Assembly: GCA_031460175.1 (NCBI GenBank)
Contig: JAVKGW010000006.1
Location: 62,001-126,000 of the forward strand
Length of the DNA stretch: 64,000 bases
Direction: 5' to 3'
Source: Armatimonadota bacterium
GTDB taxonomy: Bacteria > Sysuimicrobiota > Sysuimicrobiia > Sysuimicrobiales > Sysuimicrobiaceae
The notes beneath the pieces were generated by a model that saw only the letters and a program-made list of their open reading frames with translations, was not told where the DNA came from and ran no database searches. Shown piece after piece: positions 48,475-58,111 of the stretch; position 1 is the first letter of the stretch, and every line of letters begins with the position of its first letter. The position numbers and the translations under genes were made by a program.

Positions 48475-49765
48475 GGTCCCGCGCGAAGTACGCGACCTTC
48501 CCGGAGGGCAGCCGGTCGATCCTCGCCCGGTCCACCTCCACCTGCCATCCGGGCCCCAGGAGGTCTTTGAGCAGATCCCGCGCCCGGAGGAGGTCTAGGC
48601 CCGAGCCTCCCGATGCCTCCACGGTCAACCGAGCCGACGTCCGCTGCCGGATCCGAACCCGGCCGCCGAGATGGGGCGGCAGGAGCTCGAAGAGCCGGTC
48701 GAGGACCTCGTGGGCGAACCGGACTTCCCCGTCGGCTATGAGCAGGTCCTGCACGCGGCCCAAGGCCCGTACGGCCGGAAGGGCCCGGCCGCAGGGGCAG
48801 GCGGTGTCCTCGATGTGCCCCACGTCTCCGATCTCGTACCGCAGGAGGGGAAATCCGCGGTTGTGGAGGGAGGTGACGAGGATGCGGCCGCCCTGGGGAA
48901 GCGCCGGATCCCCGAGCGTCTCGAGGTACACGCTCTCCGCGGTGAGGTGCAGGGTGCCCCGAGGGCACTCGAAGGCCAGGCAGCCCACCTCCCCGCTTCC
49001 GTACTCCCGCACCGCGGGACATCCGAACGCCTCCTCGATCTCCCGGCGCTGGAAGGTGTAGAGGGGTTCTCCGGTGAGCACGGCCACCTTGAGGTCAGCC
49101 GGCGGCTTCTCCCCGCCCTCCAGGATGCGCCGGGCGAGGGCATGGGCCGCGGAGGGGAAGGCATAGAGGTAGGCGGGTCCGTAGGCGCGGATGCGGCGCA
49201 GGAGGTGGGGGATCCGTGCCTCGAAGTGGCGGTCCACGGGAAGGCGCAGCCAGTTCATCACCCAGTCCTTGGTGCGGGTGAGAAGGCCCAGGAGACCGCG
49301 GGGGCCAGGGCCCAGCAGGACCACGCCCCGCTCCGTGAAATCCGTTCCCCACCACCGCAGGCCCCGCCAGGTGCCCGCCAGATACCACGCGTAGGCGGAC
49401 CGATCCACGGGAATCCTGAGCCCTCTTCCCCCAGTCCCACCGGATCCCCGGGTGAAGCCCGTGCGGCCCGTGCGGATCCGGGAGGCGTATCGCTCGACCT
49501 CCGCACGGGTGAGGGGCGGGGTCCGGGCGTAGTCCTCGAAGCTGAAGGACGCGGAGAGAGGGAGGAGCCGCTCCCGGTAGAAGGAGCTCGCTTCCCGAGC
49601 GTAGGCGACCAACGCCCCGAGCCGCTCCCGTTGCTTTTCCCGCACCAGCCACCCCGGATACCACTGCTCCACCCACACCGCAAACCGCGCCCGATCCAGC
49701 TCCCGCCCGAAGGAGCGCTGCCCTGCCCGGCGGAGGGTGTCGGCCAGGAAGAGGAGGTGGATCAT
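48449..49765 (-). CDS. PaaK/CapK-like adenylate-forming protein
   Basis: 438 residues. SGGTGGRGLRIPV gives the ATP P-loop-like motif, EYGSGEVGCLAFEC and RYEIGDVGHIEDTACPCGR are core motifs of phenylacetate-CoA-ligase relatives (CapK type) found in capsule loci. ATG 49765 overlaps the GT2 stop upstream; the longer frame is shadow. In EPS clusters such proteins may activate an acyl group for glycan decoration, though most lack proven activity. The Cys pair TACPCGR suggests a structural metal. Confidence 0.85.
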   Translation of the reverse strand: MIHLLFLADTLRRAGQRSFGRELDRARFAVWVEQWYPGWLVREKQRERLGALVAYAREASSFYRERLLPLSASFSFEDYARTPPLTRAEVERYASRIRTGRTGFTRGSGGTGGRGLRIPVDRSAYAWYLAGTWRGLRWWGTDFTERGVVLLGPGPRGLLGLLTRTKDWVMNWLRLPVDRHFEARIPHLLRRIRAYGPAYLYAFPSAAHALARRILEGGEKPPADLKVAVLTGEPLYTFQRREIEEAFGCPAVREYGSGEVGCLAFECPRGTLHLTAESVYLETLGDPALPQGGRILVTSLHNRGFPLLRYEIGDVGHIEDTACPCGRALPAVRALGRVQDLLIADGEVRFAHEVLDRLFELLPPHLGGRVRIRQRTSARLTVEASGGSGLDLLRARDLLKDLLGPGWQVEVDRARIDRLPSGKVAYFARDHAGPFPHQ

Positions 49766-50712
49766 AAAGAGTCTTCCCGCAGCCACAGCGTCCCCCACAC
49801 GTAGCCCGCGGCGTAGGTGAGGAGGGTGCCCAGGTAGATCCAGCGGAGGGTCAGTAAGGAGGCGGCCAGGTTCAGGGCGTACCGGAGGGCCCGGCGCACG
49901 AGGGAGGTCCGCTCCGCCACGGGCTGGCTGTGGGAAGTGGCCTGGTCGATGACGAACTCCGGGTAGAACTTGCGCACGTAGGCGGCCCCCAGGCCGTTGC
50001 GGAAGTACTGCCGGAGGATGCCCCACAGGGTCGGCGGCAACAGGTGGTGGATCCACGCGTTCGGGATCACCACCACCCGGTAGCCCGCCCTGCGCACCTC
50101 GCGCCGGAGGTACGGATCGAGCCCCCTCGGGATCTGCTCGTGTTCCCCGCCCACCCGGTAGAAGAGGTCCCGGCGGATGGCAAGACACGGGTGCTCGGCC
50201 ATGTCGCTGTCCGTCACGTGGTCCACGAGGGGGGAATAGCGGCGGGGCAGCTCCCGCATGGCCCGCCGCACCACCCAGGGCGCGTCCGGGGGTGGGAGGT
50301 TGGACACCCCCGCGATGCCGATCCGGGGATCCTCCTCGAAGGCCTGCAGGAGGCGAGCTAAAAGCTCCCGGTGGCCGATCCGGGTGTCGTCGTCCATGGT
50401 GACCAGGATCTCGCCCCGGGCGAGGGCGGCACCGGTGTTGATGGCCCGGCCCTGCCGGCGGTCACCCTCCACCAGGATCACCTCGAAGCGCTGCTCGGTC
50501 TGCCCCTCGAGCTGCCCGAGGAGTTGGGTCAGGAGCCCGCTGCGGTTCTCGCGGGCCGTGGGGATGATGATGGAAAGGCGCGGGTGCTCGTCTTCCCGGC
50601 CGCGGAGCACCCGCACCCGTGGAGGAGGACCTTCCCGGAGATAGCGCACGAAGGACTTCCGGCGCTCGAAGGCCTGCTCGGCGAGCTCAGGGGGAGCCTG
50701 GAGCTCCGTCAT
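49762..50712 (-). CDS. Family 2 glycosyltransferase with membrane tail
   Basis: 316 residues. LSIIIPTARENRSGLLTQLL begins the GT-A domain; VTMDDDTRIG provides the metal-binding acidic motif. VRAMRELPRRYSPLVD is replaced here by VRRAMRELPRRYS; the C-terminus has hydrophobic segments (LAASLLTLRWIYLGTLLTY) that would anchor it in the inner membrane. ATG overlaps the next gene's stop on both sides (ATGA chain). Sugar unknown. Confidence 0.87.
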   Translation of the reverse strand: MTELQAPPELAEQAFERRKSFVRYLREGPPPRVRVLRGREDEHPRLSIIIPTARENRSGLLTQLLGQLEGQTEQRFEVILVEGDRRQGRAINTGAALARGEILVTMDDDTRIGHRELLARLLQAFEEDPRIGIAGVSNLPPPDAPWVVRRAMRELPRRYSPLVDHVTDSDMAEHPCLAIRRDLFYRVGGEHEQIPRGLDPYLRREVRRAGYRVVVIPNAWIHHLLPPTLWGILRQYFRNGLGAAYVRKFYPEFVIDQATSHSQPVAERTSLVRRALRYALNLAASLLTLRWIYLGTLLTYAAGYVWGTLWLREDSL

Positions 50713-51827
50713 GTGGGCCGGTAGACCACCCGGGTGATGGCGGGTTCCGCGGGCCTCCAGGTCCAGCTCCCGTGCATCCGGTAGTTCCACCCCACCGCCA
50801 CCCCGATCCCCAGGAGGTTGCTCAGCAGGTACGGGAGCCCCGCCCCGGTGAGCAGGAGGTAGAGGGCGTACTGGATCGCCGATCCGACCCCCGTCACCGC
50901 CCAGTACTGGAGGTAGCGGCGGAGCTTCGTGCGGAGGTTCCGGGAACGCCGGTCCCGCCAGGTGAAGGCATCGTTCCAAAGGAAGTTCCAGGTGATGGCC
51001 GTGGCGATGGCAAGGGCGCCCGCGGGCCGGTAGGGCATCCCGGACCGCACGAGTCCCCACAGGGCCCCGGTGTTCACCCCGATCCCGCTTGCGCCCACCA
51101 GGAGAAACCGCATAAACCGCAGGTCCTCGGGGTTTGCGGGGAGCAGCCGCAGGAGGTGGCGGAGGTAGTCGAGGTTCTGACGCAGGGTGAGCTTACTCTG
51201 GCCCGCGGCCCGGGCCTCGAAGGCGTACGGTACTTCTGCCACCTTCCGGAAGTTCCCCCGTGCCAGGATCTCCAGCAGGATCTTGAAGCCCACGGGCTCC
51301 AGACGCACACCCTCCACCACGGACCGGCGGAAGGCGAAGAACCCCGACATGGGGTCGGAGACGAGCCGCGCCCGGCGCAGCAGGAGCTTCGCAAGCCCCG
51401 TGGCCACACGGCTTGCAAGCCGCCGGAGGCCGGAAAGGCCCCGGTAGGAGCCGCCGGGAAGATAGCGGCTGGCCACCACCACCTCCGCCCCCGTCTCCTC
51501 CAGGGCCCTGAGGAGGTCCGGGATCCGTTCGGGCGGGTGCTGGAGGTCTGCGTCCAACACGCACAGCACCTCTCCCCGGGCCGCCCCGATCCCCTCCACC
51601 ACCGCGCGGGCAAGCCCGCGCCGGCCCGGGCGGTGCAGCAGCCGGATCCGGGGATCCGACTGGGCGAGGGTCCTGATCACCGCGTCCGTGCCGTCCGTGC
51701 TGTCGTCCACGAACAGCAGCTCGTACGGAAGCGCTCCCAAGGCCTGGCGCACCCGGTCCACGAGGGGCCGTATCGCCTCCCGCTCGTTGTACGTAGGCAC
51801 GATGAGCGAAAGCAAGCCTTCCTTCAT
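50709..51827 (-). CDS. Dolichol-phosphate-mannose synthase-like GT2 fused to GtrA domain
   Basis: 372 residues. N-terminal GT2 (about 1-235): LSLIVPTYNEREAIRPLVD, LFVDDSTDGTDAVI, VLDADLQHPPE. C-terminal GtrA-like membrane domain (about 245-370, four helices; FLLVGASGIGVNTGALWGLV, WNFLWNDAFTW). The pair makes polyprenyl-phosphate-linked sugar and probably flips it. ATG 51827 has GGGAGGGAG directly upstream; an earlier ATG at 51863 lies within rmlB. Confidence 0.92.
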   Translation of the reverse strand: MKEGLLSLIVPTYNEREAIRPLVDRVRQALGALPYELLFVDDSTDGTDAVIRTLAQSDPRIRLLHRPGRRGLARAVVEGIGAARGEVLCVLDADLQHPPERIPDLLRALEETGAEVVVASRYLPGGSYRGLSGLRRLASRVATGLAKLLLRRARLVSDPMSGFFAFRRSVVEGVRLEPVGFKILLEILARGNFRKVAEVPYAFEARAAGQSKLTLRQNLDYLRHLLRLLPANPEDLRFMRFLLVGASGIGVNTGALWGLVRSGMPYRPAGALAIATAITWNFLWNDAFTWRDRRSRNLRTKLRRYLQYWAVTGVGSAIQYALYLLLTGAGLPYLLSNLLGIGVAVGWNYRMHGSWTWRPAEPAITRVVYRPT

Positions 51828-52852
51828 CTCCCTCCCACGGCCTGCAGGGTCTTCCCGTACCACGTCTCATAGTACGCCCGGTAGGCCCCGGATCTCACCG
51901 CTTCCCACCAGGCACGGTTCTCCCGGTACCACGCCACGGTACGCTCCAGGCCCTCCTCCAGGTCTACCCGGGGTCTCCAGTTGAGGTAGGCCCGGGCGCG
52001 GTGGGTGTCCAGGGCGTAGCGACGGTCGTGGGCGGGGCGGTCCCGGACGTGCTGCAGGAGGGAGGCGGGCTTGTCCAGCAGCCGAAGGATGGTGCGGGCC
52101 ACCTGGAGGTTGGTGACCGTGCGGCCGGAGGCGAGGTTCAGCACGGGCCGGGGATCCGGATGCAGGAGGACCTGCAGCAGCCCCTCGCAGTGATCCTCCA
52201 CATAGAGCCAGTCCCGCTCCTGCCGCCCGTCCCCGTAGATGGGGACGGGCTGGTCCAGCAGGGCGTTCGTGATCACGAGGGGGATGAACTTCTCCGGAAA
52301 CTGGTAGGGGCCGTAGTTGTTGGTGCACCGGGTGATCACCACGGGAAGCCCGTACGTCTTCCGGTATGCGAGGCAGAGGAGATCCGCGGCCGCCTTGCTG
52401 GCCGCATAGGGGCTGGTGGGGTTCAGGGGGCTATCTTCGGAGAAGCCCACGCCGGGCGGAGCCGGCCCGTACACCTCGTCCGTGCTCACCTGGACGAACC
52501 GCCGGATCCCATGCCGGAGGGCTGCCTCCAGCAGGGTTTGGGTCCCCACCACGTTCGCGCGCACGAAGGGCCGGCCGTCGAGGATGCTGCGGTCCACGTG
52601 GGTCTGGGCGGCAAGGTGCACCACCGCGTCCAACCCCTCCCGGAAGAGCCCGTTTACGAGCCGCGCGTCCGCCACGTCCCCCCGCACGAACCGGTACCGG
52701 GGATCCCGGGCCACATCCTCCAGGTTCGCGAGATTCCCCGCGTAGGTGAGCTTGTCCAGGTTGGTCACCTCGACGTCGGGGAGGGCCCGCAGCAACATCC
52801 GGATGAAGTGACTCCCGATGAATCCGGCCCCGCCCGTCACCAGCACCCGCAT
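51824..52852 (-). CDS. rmlB: dTDP-glucose 4,6-dehydratase
   Basis: 342 residues, extended SDR. VTGGAGFIGSHFIRMLL binds NAD; VSTDEVYG and YAASKAAADLL give Thr/Asp-Glu and Tyr-x3-Lys catalytic residues; TRCTNNYGPYQFPEKFIPLV is the RmlB hallmark. Converts dTDP-glucose to dTDP-4-keto-6-deoxyglucose. Overlaps the GT2-GtrA start by 4 bp and follows rmlA by 13 bp, but rmlC and rmlD are not in the window, so the product may lead to a sugar other than rhamnose. Confidence 0.95.
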   Translation of the reverse strand: MRVLVTGGAGFIGSHFIRMLLRALPDVEVTNLDKLTYAGNLANLEDVARDPRYRFVRGDVADARLVNGLFREGLDAVVHLAAQTHVDRSILDGRPFVRANVVGTQTLLEAALRHGIRRFVQVSTDEVYGPAPPGVGFSEDSPLNPTSPYAASKAAADLLCLAYRKTYGLPVVITRCTNNYGPYQFPEKFIPLVITNALLDQPVPIYGDGRQERDWLYVEDHCEGLLQVLLHPDPRPVLNLASGRTVTNLQVARTILRLLDKPASLLQHVRDRPAHDRRYALDTHRARAYLNWRPRVDLEEGLERTVAWYRENRAWWEAVRSGAYRAYYETWYGKTLQAVGGR

Positions 52853-52865
52853 GCTCCCACCCCCT

Positions 52866-53942
52866 CTACAGCACCACCTCGGAGTCGTCGCTCACAAACA
52901 CCCGGAGCCCCCTGGGCCCGTTGGGGGATCGGCGGATCACCACGTGGCGGCCGAGCACGCTGTCCAACAGCCGCTCGATCCCCTCGAGCCGACAGCCCTC
53001 CAGGACCACGGAGTGCTCGATGCTGACCTCCCGGAGGATACTGCCCGCCCCGATGGCCGTGTAGGGGCCGATGTAGGAGTCGGTGATGCGGCAGCCCCCG
53101 CCGATCACCACCGGGCCCCGCACCACGCTGCGCTCGATCACCGTCCCCTCCTCCACCTCCACCCGCCCGGTGAGCACGGACGCCTCGTCCACCTTCCCGA
53201 GGATCCGCGTCTGCGCGTAGGCATCCAGCACCGCCCGGTTGGCCTCCAGGAGGTCGTCCTTCTTCCCCGTATCGAGCCACCACCCCTCCAGGATCACAGT
53301 TTCCACCCGACCTCCGGCGTCGAGCAGGGCCTGGATGGCGTCCGTGATCTCCAGCTCCCCTCTCGCAGAGGGGCGGATGCGGGCGATGGCCTCGTGGATC
53401 GGGGGACGGAAGAGGTACACCCCGACCAGGGCCAGGTTGCTGGGCGGATCCCGGGGCTTCTCCACGAGGCGCTGCACGCTCCCGTCTCCGTTGAGCACCG
53501 CCACCCCGAACCGCCGGGGATCCGGGACCTCCTTGAGGAGGATGAGGGCGTCCGCGGAGCTCCGGGAGAACCGGTCCACGAGGTGGGCCACCCCACCCTG
53601 GATGAGGTTGTCGCCCAGGAACATGAGGAAAGGGGCATCCTCCAGAAACGGCCGGGCGGTCCTGACCGCGTGGGCGAGTCCTCCGGGGAACTCCTGCAGG
53701 AGGTAGGTGATCCGGATCCCCCACCGTTCGCCTGAGCCCACCGCGGCCCGGACCGCCTCCCCGGTCTCCGGGGAGATGATGACGCCCACCTCCTCGACCC
53801 CTGCCTCTGCTACCTGCTCCAGGACGAAGTGCAGGATGGGCTTGTTGGCCACGGGCAGCAGCTGCTTGGCGCTCGTATACGTGAGGGGACGTAGCCGCGT
53901 GCCGCGGCCGCCGGAGAGCACAAGCCCCTTCATCCCGTCCAT
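52866..53942 (-). CDS. rmlA: Glucose-1-phosphate thymidylyltransferase, long form
   Basis: 358 residues. [19 protein letters not shown] is the nucleotide-binding loop, [13 protein letters not shown] carries the catalytic Asp, [12 protein letters not shown] and [18 protein letters not shown] are typical. The last 110 residues form a left-handed beta-helix (hexapeptide-like [18 protein letters not shown]), the long type also seen in streptomycete antibiotic clusters. Start could be the ATG at 53942 or that at 53933; neither has a strong ribosome-binding site. Supplies dTDP-glucose to RmlB. Confidence 0.93.
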   Translation of the reverse strand: MDGMKGLVLSGGRGTRLRPLTYTSAKQLLPVANKPILHFVLEQVAEAGVEEVGVIISPETGEAVRAAVGSGERWGIRITYLLQEFPGGLAHAVRTARPFLEDAPFLMFLGDNLIQGGVAHLVDRFSRSSADALILLKEVPDPRRFGVAVLNGDGSVQRLVEKPRDPPSNLALVGVYLFRPPIHEAIARIRPSARGELEITDAIQALLDAGGRVETVILEGWWLDTGKKDDLLEANRAVLDAYAQTRILGKVDEASVLTGRVEVEEGTVIERSVVRGPVVIGGGCRITDSYIGPYTAIGAGSILREVSIEHSVVLEGCRLEGIERLLDSVLGRHVVIRRSPNGPRGLRVFVSDDSEVVL

Positions 53943-53979
53943 CCGGATCCCCGACTCCCCATCATGGGCCGCCCCCCGC

Positions 53980-54936
53980 TTAGGTGTCCTGCTCCAAACG
54001 AACGAATTCGTCCGATCGTTTCACCGATCTCCTCCTCCGGGCGAGCCGGAGGATGGCTTTGGGGATCAGGCTCAAGGCCAGGACGGCCGCGTACGCGGGG
54101 TTTTGGGGCCGCAGCCGAAAGGCCAGAGCCGCGCACCCCCGGGCCTCCTCCACCTCTCCCGCCACCAGCATCTCCCGGGCCAGGAACCAGAACCGGCGGT
54201 GCAGGGCAGCGGCCCGGTCTCTAGCGGCCCTCCGCACGTGCGCAGGGAGCTCCGGATCCCGGCTCAGGCGGTGGAGGGACCGGAGGAGGTGCTCCGTGGA
54301 CTCCCGCCGGCGGGTGTTGGAGAGGGAGCGCGGGTTCCGCCGGTAGACCACGAGGGGCTCGGGGTTGCGGCGGAACGGGGCGCCGGAGCGGGCGAGCTTC
54401 AGCAGGAGGCTCACGTCCGGCCCCCACCGCAGGCCTTCCGGGAAGAGATCCGCCCGGAGCAGCGCCTCCCTGGGGACCAGAACCCCGTCCATGGGGATGG
54501 GGAACCCACGCACGATGGAAAGTACGGGGTCCGACTCGTCGAAGGGCCCAGCCCCGTCCTGCGTCCGCCGGCCTTCTACCCATGCATCGCAGAACACGAG
54601 GCACCCGCCGCCCGAGGCTTCGTAGACCCGGAGCTGGGAGGCAAGGTACCCGGGAAGCCAGAGATCGTCCGCATCGAGGAAGGCCACGAGCTCCCCGCGG
54701 GCACTCCGCACCCCGGTGTTCCGGGCCGCGGCCTCCCCGCGGTTGGGCTGGCGGACCAGGCACACCCGGTCCCCGTAGGAGGCCGCGATCTCCGCGGTTC
54801 GGTCGGTGGACCCGTCGTCCACCACGACCACCTCGTCCGGGAGCCGGGACTGGGCGAAGACAGAGTCCAAGGCCTCCCGCAGGGAGGCTTCGGCGTTGTA
54901 GGCGGGGATGACGAGGGAGACGGTGGGCATCGCCAA
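53980..54936 (-). CDS. Family 2 glycosyltransferase
   Basis: 318 residues. [35 protein letters not shown] and [10 protein letters not shown] are the GT-A donor and metal motifs. The C-terminal 110 residues are helical and Arg-rich, without membrane spans. Starts 5 nt after the upstream gene. Second in-frame Met at residue 3 is an equal start. Sugar unknown. Confidence 0.92.
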   Translation of the reverse strand: MAMPTVSLVIPAYNAEASLREALDSVFAQSRLPDEVVVVDDGSTDRTAEIAASYGDRVCLVRQPNRGEAAARNTGVRSARGELVAFLDADDLWLPGYLASQLRVYEASGGGCLVFCDAWVEGRRTQDGAGPFDESDPVLSIVRGFPIPMDGVLVPREALLRADLFPEGLRWGPDVSLLLKLARSGAPFRRNPEPLVVYRRNPRSLSNTRRRESTEHLLRSLHRLSRDPELPAHVRRAARDRAAALHRRFWFLAREMLVAGEVEEARGCAALAFRLRPQNPAYAAVLALSLIPKAILRLARRRRSVKRSDEFVRLEQDT

Positions 54937-54941
54937 CCTCC

Positions 54942-56402
54942 CTACCAGAATGCCCGCGTCGGAATGGTTCCCGCGTACCCCTCCACCCGAACCCCGGTCT
55001 CGAAAGAGACCGAGGATATGGGGTGCATCGCGGATCGGAGGTGCGTTCGGACCCGGCCGCGAGGGTCCACGGACTCGGGCTGCCGCGACACAAGCCAGAC
55101 CCGCCGGCTTCCCCGGACAAGCTCGTGCACCCGTTCCAGGTCCTGCCGGCCGTAGTACCGCACGAAGCGCACGGGCTTCGCGTGGGAACTGAAGTAGAAC
55201 TCAAACGGCCGCGCCCAGTGCCCGCTCACGACCACGATCCCATCCCCCGGCTGGACCCGCTCGGCCACGTACGCCGCCACGGACCGCCATGGGCCCCAGA
55301 GGGGCCTCGGGCCCAGGTACACGCGGGGGAGGGAGAAGAGGTTCAGCGCCACGAGGGCGCCGAGCAAGGTCCAGCCCACAGGCCGGGGCCTGAGGTGGAC
55401 GGCGGCCACGCCGAGGAGCACGAGGTACCCGATGGAGGCCAGGAGCAAGGTGCGCGGGATCAGGACGTATGTGCCCACGGAGATGGCCTGAAACCGTAGC
55501 CCCGCTATCGCCGCGATCCCGAGCGCCCCCAGGCTCGTGCCGACCAGCGCGGCCGCGGACTCCGGCCGCCGCCGGAGGATCCACGATCCGTAGAGGGTCG
55601 CGCCTCCAGACCCCAGCAGGATCACGGCCTTGAGCACCGGCCGGCCGGGAGGGAGGAAGTCGCTCGCGAAGGCCACCAGCGCATAGGCCACCTGCTGTAG
55701 GGGTAACAGCGCGCTCCCCGGCACCTCCGGCGGACCCGTGCGTCCGAGATGCTGCAGGAGCACGAAGGCCCAGGGCGAGAACCCCGCAAGGGCCGCCCCC
55801 ACGGAGGTGATCCAAGCTCGGAGCGGCAAGACCCTGCGGGCAGCCCACACCCAAGCCAGGGCCAAGGCCTCCCCTGCCAGGAGCAGGAAAGCGCCGTAGT
55901 GGGTATACAGGGCAAGGACGAGGAAGCCCGTGTGAAGGGCCCAGTCGGCCGCCCTCCCGTCGCGCAGCCCCCGGACGAAGCACAGCAGGGCGCAGCTCCC
56001 GAGCAGCAGCAGGAGGGCGTACATGCGGAGGTCCTGGGCGTGGAAGACGTGGAGGGGGGAGAGCGCGAAGAGCAGGGCTGCCACCAGTGCGGTGCGCTCG
56101 TCCACGAGCTCCCGCCCCAGGGCGTAGACCACGGGCACCGCCGCGGAGCCGAAGACCACGTTGGGGAACCGGAGCCAGAACTCGTCGTTCCCCGCCACCG
56201 ACCGCCAGAAGTGCAGGAAGACGTAGTACAGAGGGGGGTGGAAGTCGTCCCGGGCGACGAACGCCACGAGGTCCGGAAGCGGTCGGGCCGCCACCAGGGC
56301 GCTGTAGGCTTCATCCAGGCCGATGTCCCAGGTCCCCAGCCGCACCAGCCGCAGCCCCGCGGCGAGGGCCACAAGCCCGACGACCCAGGGAACCCGCCTC
56401 AT
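54942..56402 (-). CDS. Polytopic membrane glycosyltransferase (GT39/ArnT-like)
   Basis: 486 residues with about 10-11 membrane helices. The periplasmic first loop has GTWDIGLDEAYSALVAAR and RDDFHPPLYYVFLHF, the D-E and H-P-P-L-Y pattern of GT39/PMT-like enzymes that use polyprenyl-phosphate sugars. The C-terminal about 100 residues form a soluble domain. ATG overlaps the stop of the fusion gene upstream (ATGA). Likely uses the lipid-linked sugar made by the GT2-GtrA enzyme (inference). Confidence 0.88.
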   Translation of the reverse strand: MRRVPWVVGLVALAAGLRLVRLGTWDIGLDEAYSALVAARPLPDLVAFVARDDFHPPLYYVFLHFWRSVAGNDEFWLRFPNVVFGSAAVPVVYALGRELVDERTALVAALLFALSPLHVFHAQDLRMYALLLLLGSCALLCFVRGLRDGRAADWALHTGFLVLALYTHYGAFLLLAGEALALAWVWAARRVLPLRAWITSVGAALAGFSPWAFVLLQHLGRTGPPEVPGSALLPLQQVAYALVAFASDFLPPGRPVLKAVILLGSGGATLYGSWILRRRPESAAALVGTSLGALGIAAIAGLRFQAISVGTYVLIPRTLLLASIGYLVLLGVAAVHLRPRPVGWTLLGALVALNLFSLPRVYLGPRPLWGPWRSVAAYVAERVQPGDGIVVVSGHWARPFEFYFSSHAKPVRFVRYYGRQDLERVHELVRGSRRVWLVSRQPESVDPRGRVRTHLRSAMHPISSVSFETGVRVEGYAGTIPTRAFW

Positions 56403-58111
56403 CGCACACCCTCCGGCCTTGCGACCCACCGCCCGGCCTGCTCCACGGCCCGGGCGATCCTCCCGTACACCGCCCGGTAACCGGCGCCGTCCGCGCCGTA
56501 CGGGTCCCGGATCTCCGGGTCACCCTCCAGCAGGAGCCCGAGGAGGAACACCTTCTCCCTGTGCTCGGGGTGCTCGCGCCGGACGCGCTCCAGGTCCGAG
56601 GCGTCGAAGGTCAGCACCACCTGCGCTTGCTCCAGCAGGGCGGGCTCCAGCCGCACGGCGCGGTGAAACCGGAGGTCCACTCCGAACGCCGAGGCTGCTT
56701 TAAGCGCCTCCGGCGGGGACGTGGCTCCCGGCCGGGCCCGGGTGCCCGCGGCCTGGACCCGCACGGAGCGCGGGAAGATCCGGGCCGCGTACGCCTGCGC
56801 AAAGGGGCTGCGGCAGATGTTGCCCCGGCAGACGAAGAGGACGTTGTGGGATGTGGCGAGCCGCCGGCGCAGGCGCGCGCGCTCCATCCCGCGCACGAGC
56901 CCAACCCGCAGAGCAAGCCTCCGAACGCGCCACGAGACACGTGCCACGGCCGAGCGGAGGATCTTCCCCACCTCCGCCAGTCCCGGTGCCGGGTCGTCCC
57001 GGGTGAGGGTGTCGTTGTGTTCCCGCAGGAGCAGGAGGTTCCGGACCTCGCCGGCCACCTGCCGGGGTGCGGGCGCGAACGGTGGCAGGGAATGCAGGGA
57101 GCGGACGTACTCCCGCAGCCACACGAGGTCCAGGGTGAGGTTGCGGCCGTACACGCCCACGCGGTAGGTCTGCGGGAAACCGCGCTCTCCGTGCACGAGC
57201 AAGCGGTACAGGTAGTAGGGAAAGTCCGCGCCGCAGGCCACCGCCAGGGGCAGGGATCCCCAGAACCGCCCGTTGATCTCCAGGAACACCCACGCCCCCG
57301 TGCGAGGGTTGCGGCGGAACTCCACCATGGCCACCCCGGTGTAGCGGAGCGCGCCCACGAGCCTGCGGGCGGCGTCCAGCAGGTCCGGGTCCAGCCGGAC
57401 GCTGCGCCGGTAGGAGCTCCCTCCGCCCCGGAGCGGCTCGTGCACCCGCTCGTGCTGGAACGCCACGAGGACCTCCCCCCGGTCCGCCAGCACCTCCACG
57501 CCCACCCCGATTCCGGAGAAGAACTCCTGCACGAGCACCGGGTCCGCGTAGCCGGTGCGGTGCAGGAACTCCCGGAGCGCCGGTGGGTCCGGGAAGACCC
57601 GCACGCCGCGGCGGTTGGTGAGGTCGGGGTAGGCGAAGGTGGTGGGAGGTTTCAGGACGAGCGGGGGACGGAGGTCCAGGCCCGCAAGGTCCTCCGGGTG
57701 CTCCACCACGCGGCTGCGGGGCACGGGGATGCTCAGCGTCCTGGCCAGCTCGTGGCTGCGGATCTTGTCGAAGGCCACCGCGCACGCCTCCTCCTCCGGG
57801 AGGGCCAGCCGTGCCAGGCTTTCGAACTCGGACCGGAATGCCCGGATCGGGAGGAGGGTGGGGTCCTCGCACGGGATCAGGAGGTCGAACCGTTCGCGCC
57901 CGAGCAGGTTCCGGAGCGCTTCCTTCCAGCCCAGGTCGTCGGGGGAGAAGGGCGGGAGGTCGTGGACGGCCCGGAGGTAACGGGACCGGCGGGCAGGGGA
58001 GTCCGGGTCGCACCAGCCCGCGTGTACCTCCACCCCCCTGCGCCCCAGGGACCGGACCACCGCGAGGAACGCCCGGGTGTCCCCGCCGAGCACCAGCACC
58101 TTCCCGCTCAT
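56399..58111 (-). CDS. ATP-grasp enzyme fused to low-molecular-weight tyrosine phosphatase
   Basis: 570 residues. ATP-grasp part (about 1-345): N-terminal KVLVLGGDTRAFLAVVRSL, PPLVLKPPTTF (ATP lysine), VLVQEFFSGIGVGVEVL and WVFLEINGRFWGSLPLA with metal ligands E278 and N280. After a basic helical linker, an LMW-PTP domain (about 421-565): VLFVCRGNICRSPFAQAY with the C428-x5-R434 loop, and the general acid D536 in DPYG. Both active sites look complete. Stand-alone LMW-PTPs regulate EPS tyrosine kinases; this covalent link to a carboxylate-amine ligase-type enzyme is unusual. No frameshift or stop lies between domains. Confidence 0.88.
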   Translation of the reverse strand: MSGKVLVLGGDTRAFLAVVRSLGRRGVEVHAGWCDPDSPARRSRYLRAVHDLPPFSPDDLGWKEALRNLLGRERFDLLIPCEDPTLLPIRAFRSEFESLARLALPEEEACAVAFDKIRSHELARTLSIPVPRSRVVEHPEDLAGLDLRPPLVLKPPTTFAYPDLTNRRGVRVFPDPPALREFLHRTGYADPVLVQEFFSGIGVGVEVLADRGEVLVAFQHERVHEPLRGGGSSYRRSVRLDPDLLDAARRLVGALRYTGVAMVEFRRNPRTGAWVFLEINGRFWGSLPLAVACGADFPYYLYRLLVHGERGFPQTYRVGVYGRNLTLDLVWLREYVRSLHSLPPFAPAPRQVAGEVRNLLLLREHNDTLTRDDPAPGLAEVGKILRSAVARVSWRVRRLALRVGLVRGMERARLRRRLATSHNVLFVCRGNICRSPFAQAYAARIFPRSVRVQAAGTRARPGATSPPEALKAASAFGVDLRFHRAVRLEPALLEQAQVVLTFDASDLERVRREHPEHREKVFLLGLLLEGDPEIRDPYGADGAGYRAVYGRIARAVEQAGRWVARPEGVR

